A stretch of 64,000 nt of DNA from Sphingomonas sp. UV9 (GTDB taxonomy: Bacteria > Pseudomonadota > Alphaproteobacteria > Sphingomonadales > Sphingomonadaceae): the NCBI RefSeq assembly GCF_004101245.1, contig NZ_SCIN01000005.1, forward strand, positions 1-64,000, read 5' to 3'. Under the pieces are notes generated by a model. It saw only the letters and a list, made by a program, of their open reading frames with translations. It was not told the DNA's origin and searched no databases. The first letter of the stretch is position 1; the number at the start of each line of letters is the position of its first letter. Positions 27,358-35,796 of this stretch are shown here, one piece after another. The position numbers and the translations under genes were made by a program.

Positions 27358-29256
27358 ATGCGCCTCACAATTGCTGCCGCTCTCCTCGTTGCGTCCGCGG
27401 CCCCGACATCGGCCCAATCGCTTCACCAATATGGCGCGCTTGCCCTGTCGCCTGCCGGCGATCGGATCGCGACGGTCGAGAATAGCGGGGCGCGCGGCGT
27501 GGTGACGATCCGCAGCGTCGCCGATGGGCGGGTGCTGCGAACGATCGATCCCTGCGCGACGTGCAGCTATTCGGGGCTGACCTTCGCGCCGGGCGGCGAC
27601 CTGGTCTTTCTGGTGCGCGACGGTACCGCGGGCACTGTGCGGCTGACCTATGCCGATGCCAGGACGACGCGCACGGTCGCCACGATCGCCGGCATCGCGC
27701 AGACGCCGCGGGTCTCTCCCGACGGCAAGCGGATCGCGTTGCTGGTGACGCTGGGCGCTGCCAAGGAATCGGGTGCGACGCAGGCGGGCGTGCGGATGGT
27801 CGGCGAGATCGGCGAGAAGAGCGACGAGCAGCGCCTCGCGGTGTTCGACATTACGAAACCCGCCACGACGGTGACGCCGCTGTCGCCGGCGGGTCGCTAT
27901 GTCTACGAATATGCGTGGACGCCGGACGGTCGCGGTTTCGTCGCGACGACGGCGCTCGGCAATGGCGACAACAACTGGTGGGTGGCGACGCTCGACGCGA
28001 TCGATGCGCAAACCGGCGCGGTACGCTCGATCGCGAAGCCCACGACCCAGCTCAACCAGCCGCGCGTGTCGCCCGATGGACGGACGGTTGCGTATATCGG
28101 CGGGCTGATGAGCGATTTCGGCTCGATCGGCGGCGACGTCTTCACCGTGCCGCTGGCAGGCGGCAGCCCACGCAACATCACCGCCGGCGCGAAGTCGACC
28201 GTGACCACGATCGACTGGACCAAAGCTGGCCTGCGGACGGTGACGCTGGCGGGCGATCAGGTCCAGCTCGGCACGCTGACGCCCGGTCAGCCGGTGGTGC
28301 CCGGTTTCGCCAAGCCGGCAAGCGTGAGCGCAGGCGACGGTCGCGCGGTATTCTCCGCCGATGGTCGCATCGCCGCAGCCGTGGTGCAGGATTACGAGCA
28401 TGCGCCCGCCATCTATGCCGGGCCGATCGGCGCGCTGCGGCAGCTCACGCACGACAACGACGCAGCCCCCGCGCTCGTGACCGCGCGCAGCATCACCTGG
28501 AAGAACGAGGGGTACGACGTGCAGGGCTGGCTGCTTGCGCCTCGGATTACGCCCGCGGGCAAGGCGCCGATGATCACGCTCGTCCACGGCGGGCCCTCCT
28601 CGGCATCGATGCCGGGTTATCTGTCCGAGACCTCGCTGAATGCCGCGCTGCTGAAGGCGGGCTATTACGTCTTTCTGCCCAATCCGCGCGGCAGCTATGG
28701 CCAGGGCGAGGCGTTCACCGCCGCCAACAAGCGCGATTTCGGGGGCGGCGACCTGCGCGACATCCTCGCCGGCATCGACGCGGTCGAGCGGCTCGCACCG
28801 ATCGACGACAAGCGCCTGGGGCTGGGCGGATGCAGCTATGGCGGCTTCATGGCGATGTGGGCGAATACGCAGACCGATCGCTTCAAGGCCATCGTCGCTG
28901 GCGCCGGTCTGTCGAACTGGGTGAGCTATTACGGCACCAACGGCATCGACCAGTGGATGCTGCCGTTCTTCGGCACGTCGATGTACGACGACATGAAGGC
29001 CTATGAGGACGTATCGGCGATCTACCAGGCCAAGCGGGCGAAGACGCCGACCTTCATCTATGTCGGCGAGCGCGATATCGAGGTGCCACCGACCCAGTCG
29101 ATCGAGTGGTGGCATGCGCTGAAGGACCGCAACGTGCCAGTGAGCCTCGTGATCTACCCCGACGCGGGCCACTGCGTGACGGGACCGGAACAGTCCGCGG
29201 ACGTGCGCCGACGCGCGATCGCCTGGTACGATCGCTACGTGAAGACCGCGCGCTGA
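27358..29256 (+). CDS. S9 prolyl-oligopeptidase-family hydrolase, lasso isopeptidase-like
   Basis: 632 residues from ATG 27358, chosen because it has GGAG upstream and begins a clean signal peptide (MRLTIAAALLVASAAPTSAQ). The N-terminal half is a WD/beta-propeller-like region (repeats such as PRVSPDGKRIALL and TPDGRGFVATT). The C-terminal alpha/beta-hydrolase has the nucleophile in GGCSYGGF (Ser493), Asp573 in GERDIEVPP and His605 in DAGHC. Architecture and context match the AtxE2-type isopeptidases that linearise imported lasso peptides in sphingomonads and caulobacters. A general dipeptidyl/oligopeptidase is the alternative. It is periplasmic by prediction, and its partner receptor could be the TonB protein at 8967. 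Confidence 0.8.
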   Translation: MRLTIAAALLVASAAPTSAQSLHQYGALALSPAGDRIATVENSGARGVVTIRSVADGRVLRTIDPCATCSYSGLTFAPGGDLVFLVRDGTAGTVRLTYADARTTRTVATIAGIAQTPRVSPDGKRIALLVTLGAAKESGATQAGVRMVGEIGEKSDEQRLAVFDITKPATTVTPLSPAGRYVYEYAWTPDGRGFVATTALGNGDNNWWVATLDAIDAQTGAVRSIAKPTTQLNQPRVSPDGRTVAYIGGLMSDFGSIGGDVFTVPLAGGSPRNITAGAKSTVTTIDWTKAGLRTVTLAGDQVQLGTLTPGQPVVPGFAKPASVSAGDGRAVFSADGRIAAAVVQDYEHAPAIYAGPIGALRQLTHDNDAAPALVTARSITWKNEGYDVQGWLLAPRITPAGKAPMITLVHGGPSSASMPGYLSETSLNAALLKAGYYVFLPNPRGSYGQGEAFTAANKRDFGGGDLRDILAGIDAVERLAPIDDKRLGLGGCSYGGFMAMWANTQTDRFKAIVAGAGLSNWVSYYGTNGIDQWMLPFFGTSMYDDMKAYEDVSAIYQAKRAKTPTFIYVGERDIEVPPTQSIEWWHALKDRNVPVSLVIYPDAGHCVTGPEQSADVRRRAIAWYDRYVKTAR

Positions 29257-29263
29257 GCATTGC

Positions 29264-29301
29264 CTGAACCCCGTGCGCCGGCATAGGCGCCCGGGGTTCA
29301 G
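29264..29301. terminator. Bidirectional terminator between convergent genes
   Basis: A 10-bp outer stem (29264-29273 with 29292-29301) encloses a further GCGCC/GGCGC pairing. It sits between the isopeptidase stop and the convergent B2 gene and overlaps the B2 stop codon. Confidence 0.75.
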
Positions 29302-29774
29302 ACGAAGCGTCCGACCTCGGTCAGTGCCGGATCGACCGGATAGCCGGTGACGTTGAGCCCGCCGGCGTCGAGCCAGGCGTGCGCTTCCAGCGCCGTCCCG
29401 GTCGGATCGCGCACGCCCAGATGCAGGACGCTGTCGATTCCGCGGCGCTCCAGCATAGCGCGCGCGGCGATCGCCTGCTGGAGGCACAACGTCCGGAACG
29501 GCAGCCACGGCGTGACCGCGCCGACCGACCAGCGGATCGCGAATATCATGTCCGCCTCGGCTTGGGAGAGCGGGGCGGGCGGGGCAGGTGGGGCAGGGGG
29601 GCCCGTCCGGCTATGCGGTGCGAGGATACCACCCAGATGGCGGACAAGGACCCTGAACGGCAGCAGGCTGCGGAGCCGTGCGACCAGCAGCGCGACACTT
29701 GCCTCGACGATCAGGCGCCGGTCGGCATGGCTCATGCTCGACGCGGTAAGCAGCTTGCGGCGTAGCGACGACAT
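29298..29774 (-). CDS. Lasso peptide B2 protease (Transglut_core3)
   Basis: A 158-residue protein of the Transglut_core3/McjB C-terminal family, the cysteine protease that removes the leader from lasso precursors. The triad is visible: Cys97 (RTLCLQQAIAARAML), His132 and Asp136 (EAHAWLDAG). The N-terminal ~70 residues are helical with a Pro/Ala-rich linker. No RRE is fused, consistent with the separate PqqD-like protein at 34301. Start ATG 29774 has GGAGAAGGG immediately upstream. It follows the AspH-like oxygenase gene on the same strand after a 157-nt gap. Confidence 0.87.
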   Translation of the reverse strand: MSSLRRKLLTASSMSHADRRLIVEASVALLVARLRSLLPFRVLVRHLGGILAPHSRTGPPAPPAPPAPLSQAEADMIFAIRWSVGAVTPWLPFRTLCLQQAIAARAMLERRGIDSVLHLGVRDPTGTALEAHAWLDAGGLNVTGYPVDPALTEVGRFV

Positions 29775-29931
29775 GCCCTTCTCCGGCGATCCGGGCGGTC
29801 CCGCATTCGCACGCCCCGAGGCATACCGGTCGCCGTCACCGCGGTCCAGCCGCGCACTTCACGACCCGTTACCGCGGAATTCCGATCATGGCGCCTTCCC
29901 GATCATGTGACGCGCAGCCGGTGCGCGCAGC

Positions 29932-30588
29932 CTATGCAATGGACCTGCCGCGATCCAGCAGGTCTTCCAACCACGGGTCGACGATCGCATCGATCACCAG
30001 ATGGACGCGGGCGGTCGTGCCGGTGTTCACGACCGAATGCGGATCGGCCAGCCGCAGATACCAGACGCTGCCGGGCGCCATCCCGACGCGCGTCCCGTTG
30101 AGGCGGAAATCCACGCCGGGGTTGGTCGCGATCGGGATATGCAGCCGCGCCGTGCCGGCCTCGGCTGCGAGATCGATATCGCGGTGGTCCTTGATCACCG
30201 ATCCGGGCGCGAGCCGCATCAGGCGGACCGCCTCCAGCGGGCAGGCAAAACCGTCGAGCACGTCCGCGATATAGGGGCACAGCCCGAGCAACGCGGTATC
30301 CGCCCACTCGCGACACATCGGGTCGGGCGCGATCTGGAGGATCGGATGAACGGCGCCGACGGGCGCGCGCAGCGGCAATACGCTCCAGTCGCCTTCGTAA
30401 TGCTGCGGCACGAAATGCCCGGTCCAGGTGCGATCCCCGAGCTGATCGAGATCCGCCGCGAGGCGGGCGGCGTCGAACGACAGCGGCAGGCGCAGCCGAT
30501 CGGGCCATCGTGCAGTTGTAGAGGCGCCAGCGGGCAGGTCGCCGCAAGGGCCGACGGGGAGCGCGTGTTGTCCGATAGGCTCAGCCAC
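29932..30588 (-). CDS. Aspartyl/asparaginyl beta-hydroxylase-like oxygenase
   Basis: A 218-residue Fe(II)/2-oxoglutarate oxygenase of the AspH type. GTG 30588 is the start because GGGGAAG lies 7 nt upstream; the frame runs on but would overlap the divergent sulfotransferase gene. Key residues: His135 and Asp137 (KDHRDIDL), His184 (DPHSVVNTG) and Arg194 (TTARVHLVID) match the metal and 2OG-binding pattern. The preceding block WTGHFVPQHYEGDWSVLPL is also typical. In this RiPP context a beta-hydroxylation of Asp/Asn in the peptide is likely. P1 and P2 each contain Asp36, and P2 also has N35, N40 and D44. Confidence 0.83.
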   Translation of the reverse strand: MAEPIGQHALPVGPCGDLPAGASTTARWPDRLRLPLSFDAARLAADLDQLGDRTWTGHFVPQHYEGDWSVLPLRAPVGAVHPILQIAPDPMCREWADTALLGLCPYIADVLDGFACPLEAVRLMRLAPGSVIKDHRDIDLAAEAGTARLHIPIATNPGVDFRLNGTRVGMAPGSVWYLRLADPHSVVNTGTTARVHLVIDAIVDPWLEDLLDRGRSIA

Positions 30589-30732
30589 GATACGCTTCCC
30601 CGGGTTCCGAGGTGCAGCGTAAGACGTGCCCGACGCGATGCCAAGCGACCCGGCCGCATCGGTGAACCAGAGCGACCGATACCAGGTACCGATACCAGAG
30701 CAGCCGGTACCAGAGCAGGGGGGGGACAGAGC

Positions 30733-31995
30733 ATGACCGATGCCACGATGCACCATGGCCATGATACGCCGGGCGATCCGTCGGCGCACGCCGGGATGGC
30801 CGCGTTTGCCGCGCTGGTGCTCGCCGACGAGGCGCTCCAGGCCCGGCTCGGCGCGATCGAGCAGCCCGATGCCTATGTCGCCGATGCCGTCGCGATTGCG
30901 GCCGCGCACGGGATCGCGCTCGGCGTGGAGGCAATCCGCGCCACCATCCGGCCCGATCCGCTCGGTATCAGCCGCTGGATGCCCAGCCCGGTGACGCTCG
31001 ATCGCTGGCCGTCGCGCGGCTGGCTGCCCGCGCGTGCCGTGCAAACCGGTGCGAAGCCGGCGTTCGACTGGGCGTGGTTCGGGCCGGGGCAGCTCGACGC
31101 GCCGTTCTACGAGGATTCGGTGCGGCGGTTCGCGCCGCGGCCGTTCAACCTGATGTTCCGGACACGTACCAGCCTCGAGGCGATGATCGCCGACGCGGAT
31201 ACCGCATCTGCGCCCGCCGGCTTCATCCATCATATGTCGCGGTGCGGATCGACGTTGGCCGCACAGATGCTTGGCGCGGATCCAGCCCATGTCGTGCTGT
31301 CGGAGCCCGAGCCGCTCGATGCGGTCGTCCGCTGGGCAATGGAATCGCGCGCACCGCTGGACGAACAGGTCGCGGCCCTCCGCGCGATCGTCGCCGCGCT
31401 CGGGCGAGACCGATCGGGGCAGACGCGGCGCGTCTTCTTCAAGCTCGACAGCTGGCACGTGCTCGCGCTGCCGCTGTTCCGTGCGGCCTTTCCCGAGACC
31501 CCCTGGGTGTTCCTGTACCGCAACCCGGTCGAAGTGCTCGTATCGCAGCGACGGCAGCGCGGTATCCATACCGTGGCGGGCCTGCTGCCCGTCAGCATCG
31601 TCGACATACCGGGGGCGGAGGGCATGGCGGCAGACCGCTATGCCGCGCTGGTCCTGAAACGGATGGGCGAGGCCGTGCTCGAGCATTGGCCGTCGGGCGG
31701 CGGGTTGCTGGTCGATTATACCGAAATGCCGGACGCGCTCATCGACCGGATCGCGCCCCATTTCGGGTTCATGCCCGATCCGGTCCAGCACGCCGCGATG
31801 CGCCACGTCGCGACACGCGATGCCAAGGCACCCGAGCAGCTTTTCGTGCCCGACACCGCCGCAAAACGGCGGGATGTGCCTCTCGAAATCGAGACCGTGC
31901 GCGGCTTGGTCGATCCGGTTCATGCGCGCCTTGATGCCTTGCGGAAAAGCACGATGAAACAAGCCGAGCCTAACACATATCAATCAGAACACTAG
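30733..31995 (+). CDS. Nif11-domain/sulfotransferase fusion
   Basis: 420 residues from ATG 30733 with a strong GGGGGGGACAGA site. The C-terminal part is a PAPS-dependent sulfotransferase: 5'-phosphosulfate loop FIHHMSRCGSTLAAQ (about 164-178) and 3'-phosphate segment WVFLYRNPVEVLVSQ (about 258-272). Residues about 21-74 (MAAFAALVLADEALQARLG..DAYVADAVAIAAAHG) follow the Nif11 leader-like pattern: Phe near the start, DxxLxxxL, then a helix ending AxxxG. Nif11 domains are known as RiPP leaders, so a Nif11 unit fused to an enzyme may serve as a docking or decoy module. Divergent from the AspH-like gene (144-nt gap). Probable function: sulfation of the locus product; the substrate is unknown. Confidence 0.8.
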   Translation: MTDATMHHGHDTPGDPSAHAGMAAFAALVLADEALQARLGAIEQPDAYVADAVAIAAAHGIALGVEAIRATIRPDPLGISRWMPSPVTLDRWPSRGWLPARAVQTGAKPAFDWAWFGPGQLDAPFYEDSVRRFAPRPFNLMFRTRTSLEAMIADADTASAPAGFIHHMSRCGSTLAAQMLGADPAHVVLSEPEPLDAVVRWAMESRAPLDEQVAALRAIVAALGRDRSGQTRRVFFKLDSWHVLALPLFRAAFPETPWVFLYRNPVEVLVSQRRQRGIHTVAGLLPVSIVDIPGAEGMAADRYAALVLKRMGEAVLEHWPSGGGLLVDYTEMPDALIDRIAPHFGFMPDPVQHAAMRHVATRDAKAPEQLFVPDTAAKRRDVPLEIETVRGLVDPVHARLDALRKSTMKQAEPNTYQSEH

Positions 31996-32108
31996 AACAT
32001 CGACAATGAACATATCTGTTGTTCATCTATAGTTCTCACCATAATCGCCATGTTGACTCTTCGGTGCAATACTTTGATTATTGCATGGAACAACAGGGGG
32101 GTGCTGGC

Positions 32109-32696
32109 ATGTCGAACGCATCGTATATCGGTGAAATCAGAACGTTTGGTTTCAGTTTCGCACCAGCAGGCAACGCCCTGTGCAACGGTCAGATTCTTTC
32201 TATACAACAGAACACCGCGTTATTTTCGTTGTTAGGCACGACCTATGGCGGCAATGGAACTACCACGTTCGCGCTTCCCGACCTGCGCAGTCGCGTACCG
32301 ATCCATTACGGACAGGGACCGGGCCTGGCGGTCTATACCATGGGTCAGCTCGGCGGTACCGAGACCGTGACGCTCACCACGAACCAGCTCCCGGCGCATA
32401 CGCACACCTTCGCCAACAACGGATCGACCATGACCGCGCTGCCGGTAAAGGCCACGTCGCAGACGCCTGCCGCGGGTTCGCTGCTCGGACGGTCGAACGA
32501 TCCCAGTACCGCGGCAAGCCAACCGCTGGTCTATCTTCCGGCAGGGACGGCGGGCACCGCCGTACCGCTGGGCGGTCTCAACATCGCGGGCACCATCGCG
32601 TCGACCGGTGGCAACCAGCCGGTTCCCGTGTTGCAGCCCTATCTGGCGCTGAACTACTCGATCGCGCTCCAGGGCATATTCCCTTCGCGCAACTAG
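32109..32696 (+). CDS. Phage tail collar-domain protein (MdpB/microcystin-dependent-like)
   Basis: 195 residues from ATG 32109 with GGGGGGTG upstream. It begins SNASYIGEIRTFGFSFAPAG and continues with CNGQILSIQQNTALFSLLGTTYGG and FALPDLRSRVPIHYGQG, the diagnostic motif of the tail-collar family; then QLPAHTHTF and a C-terminal PYLALNYSIALQGIFPSRN. Small collar proteins of this kind occur outside phages in bacterial accessory loci, often with a DUF6916 partner, which is present at 32862. No other phage gene is nearby. Role in this locus unknown. Confidence 0.88.
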   Translation: MSNASYIGEIRTFGFSFAPAGNALCNGQILSIQQNTALFSLLGTTYGGNGTTTFALPDLRSRVPIHYGQGPGLAVYTMGQLGGTETVTLTTNQLPAHTHTFANNGSTMTALPVKATSQTPAAGSLLGRSNDPSTAASQPLVYLPAGTAGTAVPLGGLNIAGTIASTGGNQPVPVLQPYLALNYSIALQGIFPSRN

Positions 32697-32727
32697 CGTC
32701 GGCGGGCAGGCTTCGTTGTGAACACAG

Positions 32728-32821
32728 CGCGCTCGGCTCGGGCCTGGATGCCCCCTGCATCATCCAAGGACCCGCGCCTTGGGGAGATCCCCGTCCCGAA
32801 GGCTGTCGTGCGCCGAGCGCG
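32728..32821. repeat. Nested inverted repeats in collar/DUF6916 gap
   Basis: A 10-bp perfect inverted repeat (32728-32737 with 32812-32821) encloses at least two smaller hairpins, GATGC/GCATC and CCAAGG/CCTTGG. This gives a branched secondary-structure potential in the 165-bp gap between convergent genes. It could be a terminator region or a structured RNA; the high GC content makes some of the pairing expected by chance. Confidence 0.4.
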
Positions 32822-32861
32822 GATCGCTCCCGGCCGATGCAAAACCCAGCGGTTCGAACGC

Positions 32862-33179
32862 CTAGTTGAACACCGCCTGGTAATAATGCCCGGGTTCGCC
32901 GGCGAGGGGGCGGGCGATCCGACCGATGTCGATCAGGTCGGGACCAAACCCGCCACCACGCAGGACATAGCTGCCCGGCATCAGCATCGCGTCCGGCGCA
33001 GAGCGGAAGATCAGGATGAAGGGCGGTCGATCGAGCTTTGCGTGATTGATCAACGGCGAGGCTTCCACCAACTGCAACGCGACCGGTTGCGGATCGCAGT
33101 CGGCCATGAGCGCATGACCGACCAGCGGCGTAAACTCGCCGAGATGGATCGGGCGGGGGAGCGGCACGCTGTTAATCAT
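32862..33179 (-). CDS. DUF6916-like small protein
   Basis: A 105-residue protein. FTPLVGHALMADCD..VALQLVEASPLI, then PPFILIFRSAPDAMLMPGSYVLRG and the ending HYYQAVFN follow the pattern I associate with DUF6916, a small beta-rich family often encoded beside tail-collar proteins. Assignment is from memory of the family pattern. Its ATG overlaps by 4 bp the stop of a small upstream ORF on the same strand (33176). Convergent with the collar gene. Biochemical role unknown. Confidence 0.65.
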   Translation of the reverse strand: MINSVPLPRPIHLGEFTPLVGHALMADCDPQPVALQLVEASPLINHAKLDRPPFILIFRSAPDAMLMPGSYVLRGGGFGPDLIDIGRIARPLAGEPGHYYQAVFN

Positions 33180-33343
33180 GGCGCAGGGGTATCATCGGAG
33201 CCGGCGCGGACGAAGCGCAGGTCGGTCCAAATCGTACCGATCGCGAACGGGGTCGCCTCGCCGGTACCGAACACGCGCCACGTTGATACCGTCTGCCTAG
33301 AACAGGTCGGTTGGACGAGACGCTGCAGGGCGACACCCTGCAT
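33176..33343 (-). CDS. Possible small protein coupled to DUF6916 gene
   Basis: A 55-residue frame ending in TGA that overlaps the DUF6916 ATG (ATGA), the arrangement of a translationally coupled pair. The sequence TWRVFGTGEATPFAIGTIW, followed by TDLRFVRAG, looks protein-like with GC-rich third positions. ATG 33343 shares the CATG tetramer with the divergent kinase start at 33342, and no ribosome site is obvious. GTG 33382 would add 13 hydrophobic residues but overlaps the kinase gene. It may be a truncated remnant whose 5' part was replaced when the kinase gene moved in. Unknown function. Confidence 0.35.
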   Translation of the reverse strand: MQGVALQRLVQPTCSRQTVSTWRVFGTGEATPFAIGTIWTDLRFVRAGSDDTPAP

Positions 33344-34304
33344 GGAGGATAGCGCAACAACGATAGAAGCGGCCCCAGCCACCTCTCCAGGCGATGATTG
33401 CCGCGCCGGGATCGATCGAGCCTGCTGCATCGGTTTCGACCGCATCATCGACACCGACCTGCCGATCGAAGGAACCCGTACCGCGCCCGAACCCTTGGGC
33501 GGAAACGAAGACGAGGCCATCAGGATATGCTGGGGTCGGGCGATCCCCGTTCCCACCAGCGCCCCACCGATCTGGTCGCTGGCCGAGGATGGGCTTCACT
33601 TCGCCGCACCCGGCGTCGCCGAATATCGCTGCACGCCGACCCGCATCGACGTGATCCCGATCGAAGGTGCGCCGCAGGACATGATCGAGGCGCTGCTGAT
33701 CGCCACCGCGCTACCGGCAGCGCTGTGGTTGCAGGGCGACTTCATGATCCACGCCGCTGCCGTCATCCCGCACGACCGGACCGAAGGCGCGCTGGCGATC
33801 GCCGGTCCATCGGGCAGCGGCAAATCGAGACTCGCCGCGGCGTTCATGGCGAGGGGTGCATTCCTGGTCGCCGACGACAGCGTCGCCGTCCGCCAGGCCG
33901 GTTCCGAAGACGCCTCGCGGCAAGGCTGCGCGGGGCTCTCCGGCGGATATCATCTGTGGATTCAGGGCGGGGAGGGGACGCGCGCGTTTCACCCCGTTGC
34001 CGACGCGCGTGCGCGACGTTCGGCTCGATTGGCGGCGGTCGTCGTCCTGGACGACGGTTCGCGCGCAAGCCGGACGCGGCTGGGCGCGATCGAGGCGGTC
34101 GAAGCGCTGCTGGCAAACCGGCACCGTCCCAGCGTGCCACGCCATTGCGGTCTCGAGCCGCGCTCGCTCCGCGACGCGGTCCGGCTTGCGCAGAGGATCC
34201 CGGTCTACCGATGGCCGCGCGATGACGCGGATGCGTTGCTCGACGACGCCGTCCGACGGGCGATCATGCCCGACCACTCTACAGGACAAGGGGGGACGCG
34301 ATGA
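33342..34304 (+). CDS. HPr kinase-like RiPP kinase, copy 1
   Basis: A 320-residue protein of the HprK-related family linked to lasso clusters. Walker A is GPSGSGKS (155-162), preceded by the conserved FMIHAAAV (HPr-kinase catalytic-site region) and followed by GAFLVADDSVAV (acidic pair after the P-loop). Known homologues in paeninodin-type loci phosphorylate the C-terminal Ser of the precursor; both candidate precursors here end in Ser. The start is the only ATG that keeps the N-terminal CCIGFDRIIDTDLPI block seen as its counterpart in copy 2. The stop overlaps the pqqD-like ATG (ATGA), so the two are co-translated. Confidence 0.82.
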   Translation: MEDSATTIEAAPATSPGDDCRAGIDRACCIGFDRIIDTDLPIEGTRTAPEPLGGNEDEAIRICWGRAIPVPTSAPPIWSLAEDGLHFAAPGVAEYRCTPTRIDVIPIEGAPQDMIEALLIATALPAALWLQGDFMIHAAAVIPHDRTEGALAIAGPSGSGKSRLAAAFMARGAFLVADDSVAVRQAGSEDASRQGCAGLSGGYHLWIQGGEGTRAFHPVADARARRSARLAAVVVLDDGSRASRTRLGAIEAVEALLANRHRPSVPRHCGLEPRSLRDAVRLAQRIPVYRWPRDDADALLDDAVRRAIMPDHSTGQGGTR

Positions 34305-34570
34305 CCGACACGCTATGGCAGCGGACCGACAAATGGGTCGGCACCGAGGTCGAGGACAGCTTCGTGATGATCAACCTGGAAACGGGGACCTATCTGACGC
34401 TGAACGCTACCGCCAACGCGGTCTGGGACGTGCTGGAAACACCGCAGACGCAGGATGCGGTCGAGGCCGCGCTGCTCGCCCGGTTCGACGTCATGCCCAC
34501 GGACTGCACGACCGCGGTGACCAGCCTGTTGGCCAAGATGCACGACATGAAGATCGCAGGCCCGGTGTGA
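34301..34570 (+). CDS. PqqD-family RiPP recognition element (lasso B1)
   Basis: An 89-residue PqqD-like winged-helix protein. VMINLETGTYLTLNATANAV (22-41), followed by WDVLE, is the standard RRE strand-turn-helix region that binds lasso leaders. It should recognise the W14xxP17 segment of the precursors and present them to the B2 protease (29298) and the cyclase (35793). It overlaps the kinase gene by 4 bp and precedes the TPR oxygenase by 32 nt, forming a kinase-B1-oxygenase operon. Confidence 0.88.
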   Translation: MTDTLWQRTDKWVGTEVEDSFVMINLETGTYLTLNATANAVWDVLETPQTQDAVEAALLARFDVMPTDCTTAVTSLLAKMHDMKIAGPV

Positions 34571-34602
34571 CCGCAGCCACGGCCTGATCGGGGGGAGGCT
34601 GC

Positions 34603-35796
34603 ATGCAGATACGTCCCGAGCCCGCCAAGGCGTTGAGCGCGCGCCAGGAGTGCGAGGTGGTGCGCGCTGCGGTCGCGCGCAATCCTGCCTCCGCACCGTT
34701 GCGGCTGCGGCTGGCGAGGTTGCTCAACCAGCTCGACGCGTTCGACGAGGCGATCGCGGTGCTGACCGCGCCGGCCGCAGGGATGCTCGATTGCGCGGGC
34801 TGCCTTGCCCTGGCAACCGCCCGTTTCGCGCGCGACCAGCCGGGCGATACCGCGCTGGCATGCGACGCCGCGACGCATGCGGAGGCGCTCGCGACGACCG
34901 ATGCGGAACGCAGCGCGGCACTCGCCGAACAGGCCAAGGCGCTGTTGCGGATGGACGGTCACGGGGTCGCGCGGGATCGGCTGAGCGAGGCGTTGCGGCT
35001 CGATCCCAGCAACGCCAATGCGTGCCGGCGCCTCGTCACCGAGCTGCTGCGGACCGGCGAGGCCGAGGCGGTGATCGTGATGACCGACCGGCTGGCGGCG
35101 CAGGGCATCGGCCACGCGCGGCTGTTCGCGGCGCGGATGCTGGCTTTCGCGCGGCTCGGCCGGATCGAAGAGGCGCGCGCGACGACCGATCTGCCTGCGT
35201 TCCGCTATCGCCAGCCCTTGGCTCCCCCGCCCGGCTGGGCCGATATCGGCACCTTCAACACTGCGCTTGTCGAGGAGCTGAAGACGCATCCCGGCCTGCG
35301 CTACGAGCGTCATGGCACGGCATCGCACGGCACGTGGCGGATCGATGCGCTGGCGACCGGCGCGGCGCCGATCGCGCGCGCGCTGCTGGCGCAGATCGCC
35401 GAGACCGCGGAGCGGCATGTCGCCGCGCTGTCGGATAGCACGCATCCCTGGCTTGCGGCGCGCGCCGATCACGGCGAGCTGCGCAGTTGGTGCGTCATCA
35501 CCGAAGGCGACGGTTTCGAGCAATGGCATGCGCATCCGTTCGGCTGGATGAGCGGGGTCTATTATGCGCAGGTCCCCGACGCGGTGATCACCGGCAGCGA
35601 TGCCGGCGGGTGCATCGCGTTCGGCCTTCCCGATGGGTTGATCGGCCCGGAGATGGCGGCGCGCTTCGGCGAGGATCTGGTCCGCCCGCAACCAGGATTG
35701 CTGATGTTGTTCCCGTCGCACAGCTATCACCGCACCTTCCCGCACGGCGCCACGGATCGCCGGATCTGCGTATCGTTCGATATCTGGCCGGCTTAG
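34603..35796 (+). CDS. TPR-fused 2OG-Fe(II) oxygenase, copy 1
   Basis: 397 residues. The N-terminal ~200 residues are TPR-like helices (LRLRLARLLNQLDAFDEAIAVL; ALRLDPSNANACRRLV). The C-terminal domain matches the putative 2OG-Fe(II) oxygenase family PF13759: EQWHAHPFGWMSGVYY (His309/His311), GGCIAFGLPD, FPSHSYHRTFPH (His376) and RRICVSFDIWP. Third gene after kinase and RRE. Its 3' end overlaps the convergent cyclase stop by 4 bp. The paralogue at 39099 shares the domain order and the PPPGWxDIxxFN linker. Probably hydroxylates or oxidises the peptide; chemistry unknown. Confidence 0.83.
   Translation: MQIRPEPAKALSARQECEVVRAAVARNPASAPLRLRLARLLNQLDAFDEAIAVLTAPAAGMLDCAGCLALATARFARDQPGDTALACDAATHAEALATTDAERSAALAEQAKALLRMDGHGVARDRLSEALRLDPSNANACRRLVTELLRTGEAEAVIVMTDRLAAQGIGHARLFAARMLAFARLGRIEEARATTDLPAFRYRQPLAPPPGWADIGTFNTALVEELKTHPGLRYERHGTASHGTWRIDALATGAAPIARALLAQIAETAERHVAALSDSTHPWLAARADHGELRSWCVITEGDGFEQWHAHPFGWMSGVYYAQVPDAVITGSDAGGCIAFGLPDGLIGPEMAARFGEDLVRPQPGLLMLFPSHSYHRTFPHGATDRRICVSFDIWPA

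Noticed and set aside
27343..29508. 721-codon minus-strand frame opposite the isopeptidase
   Set aside because: Shadow frame: the plus strand has a signal peptide and complete Ser-Asp-His triad.
32109..32696. Prophage, suggested by the tail-collar domain
   Set aside because: No capsid, terminase, lysis or other tail genes are nearby; small collar proteins occur outside phages.
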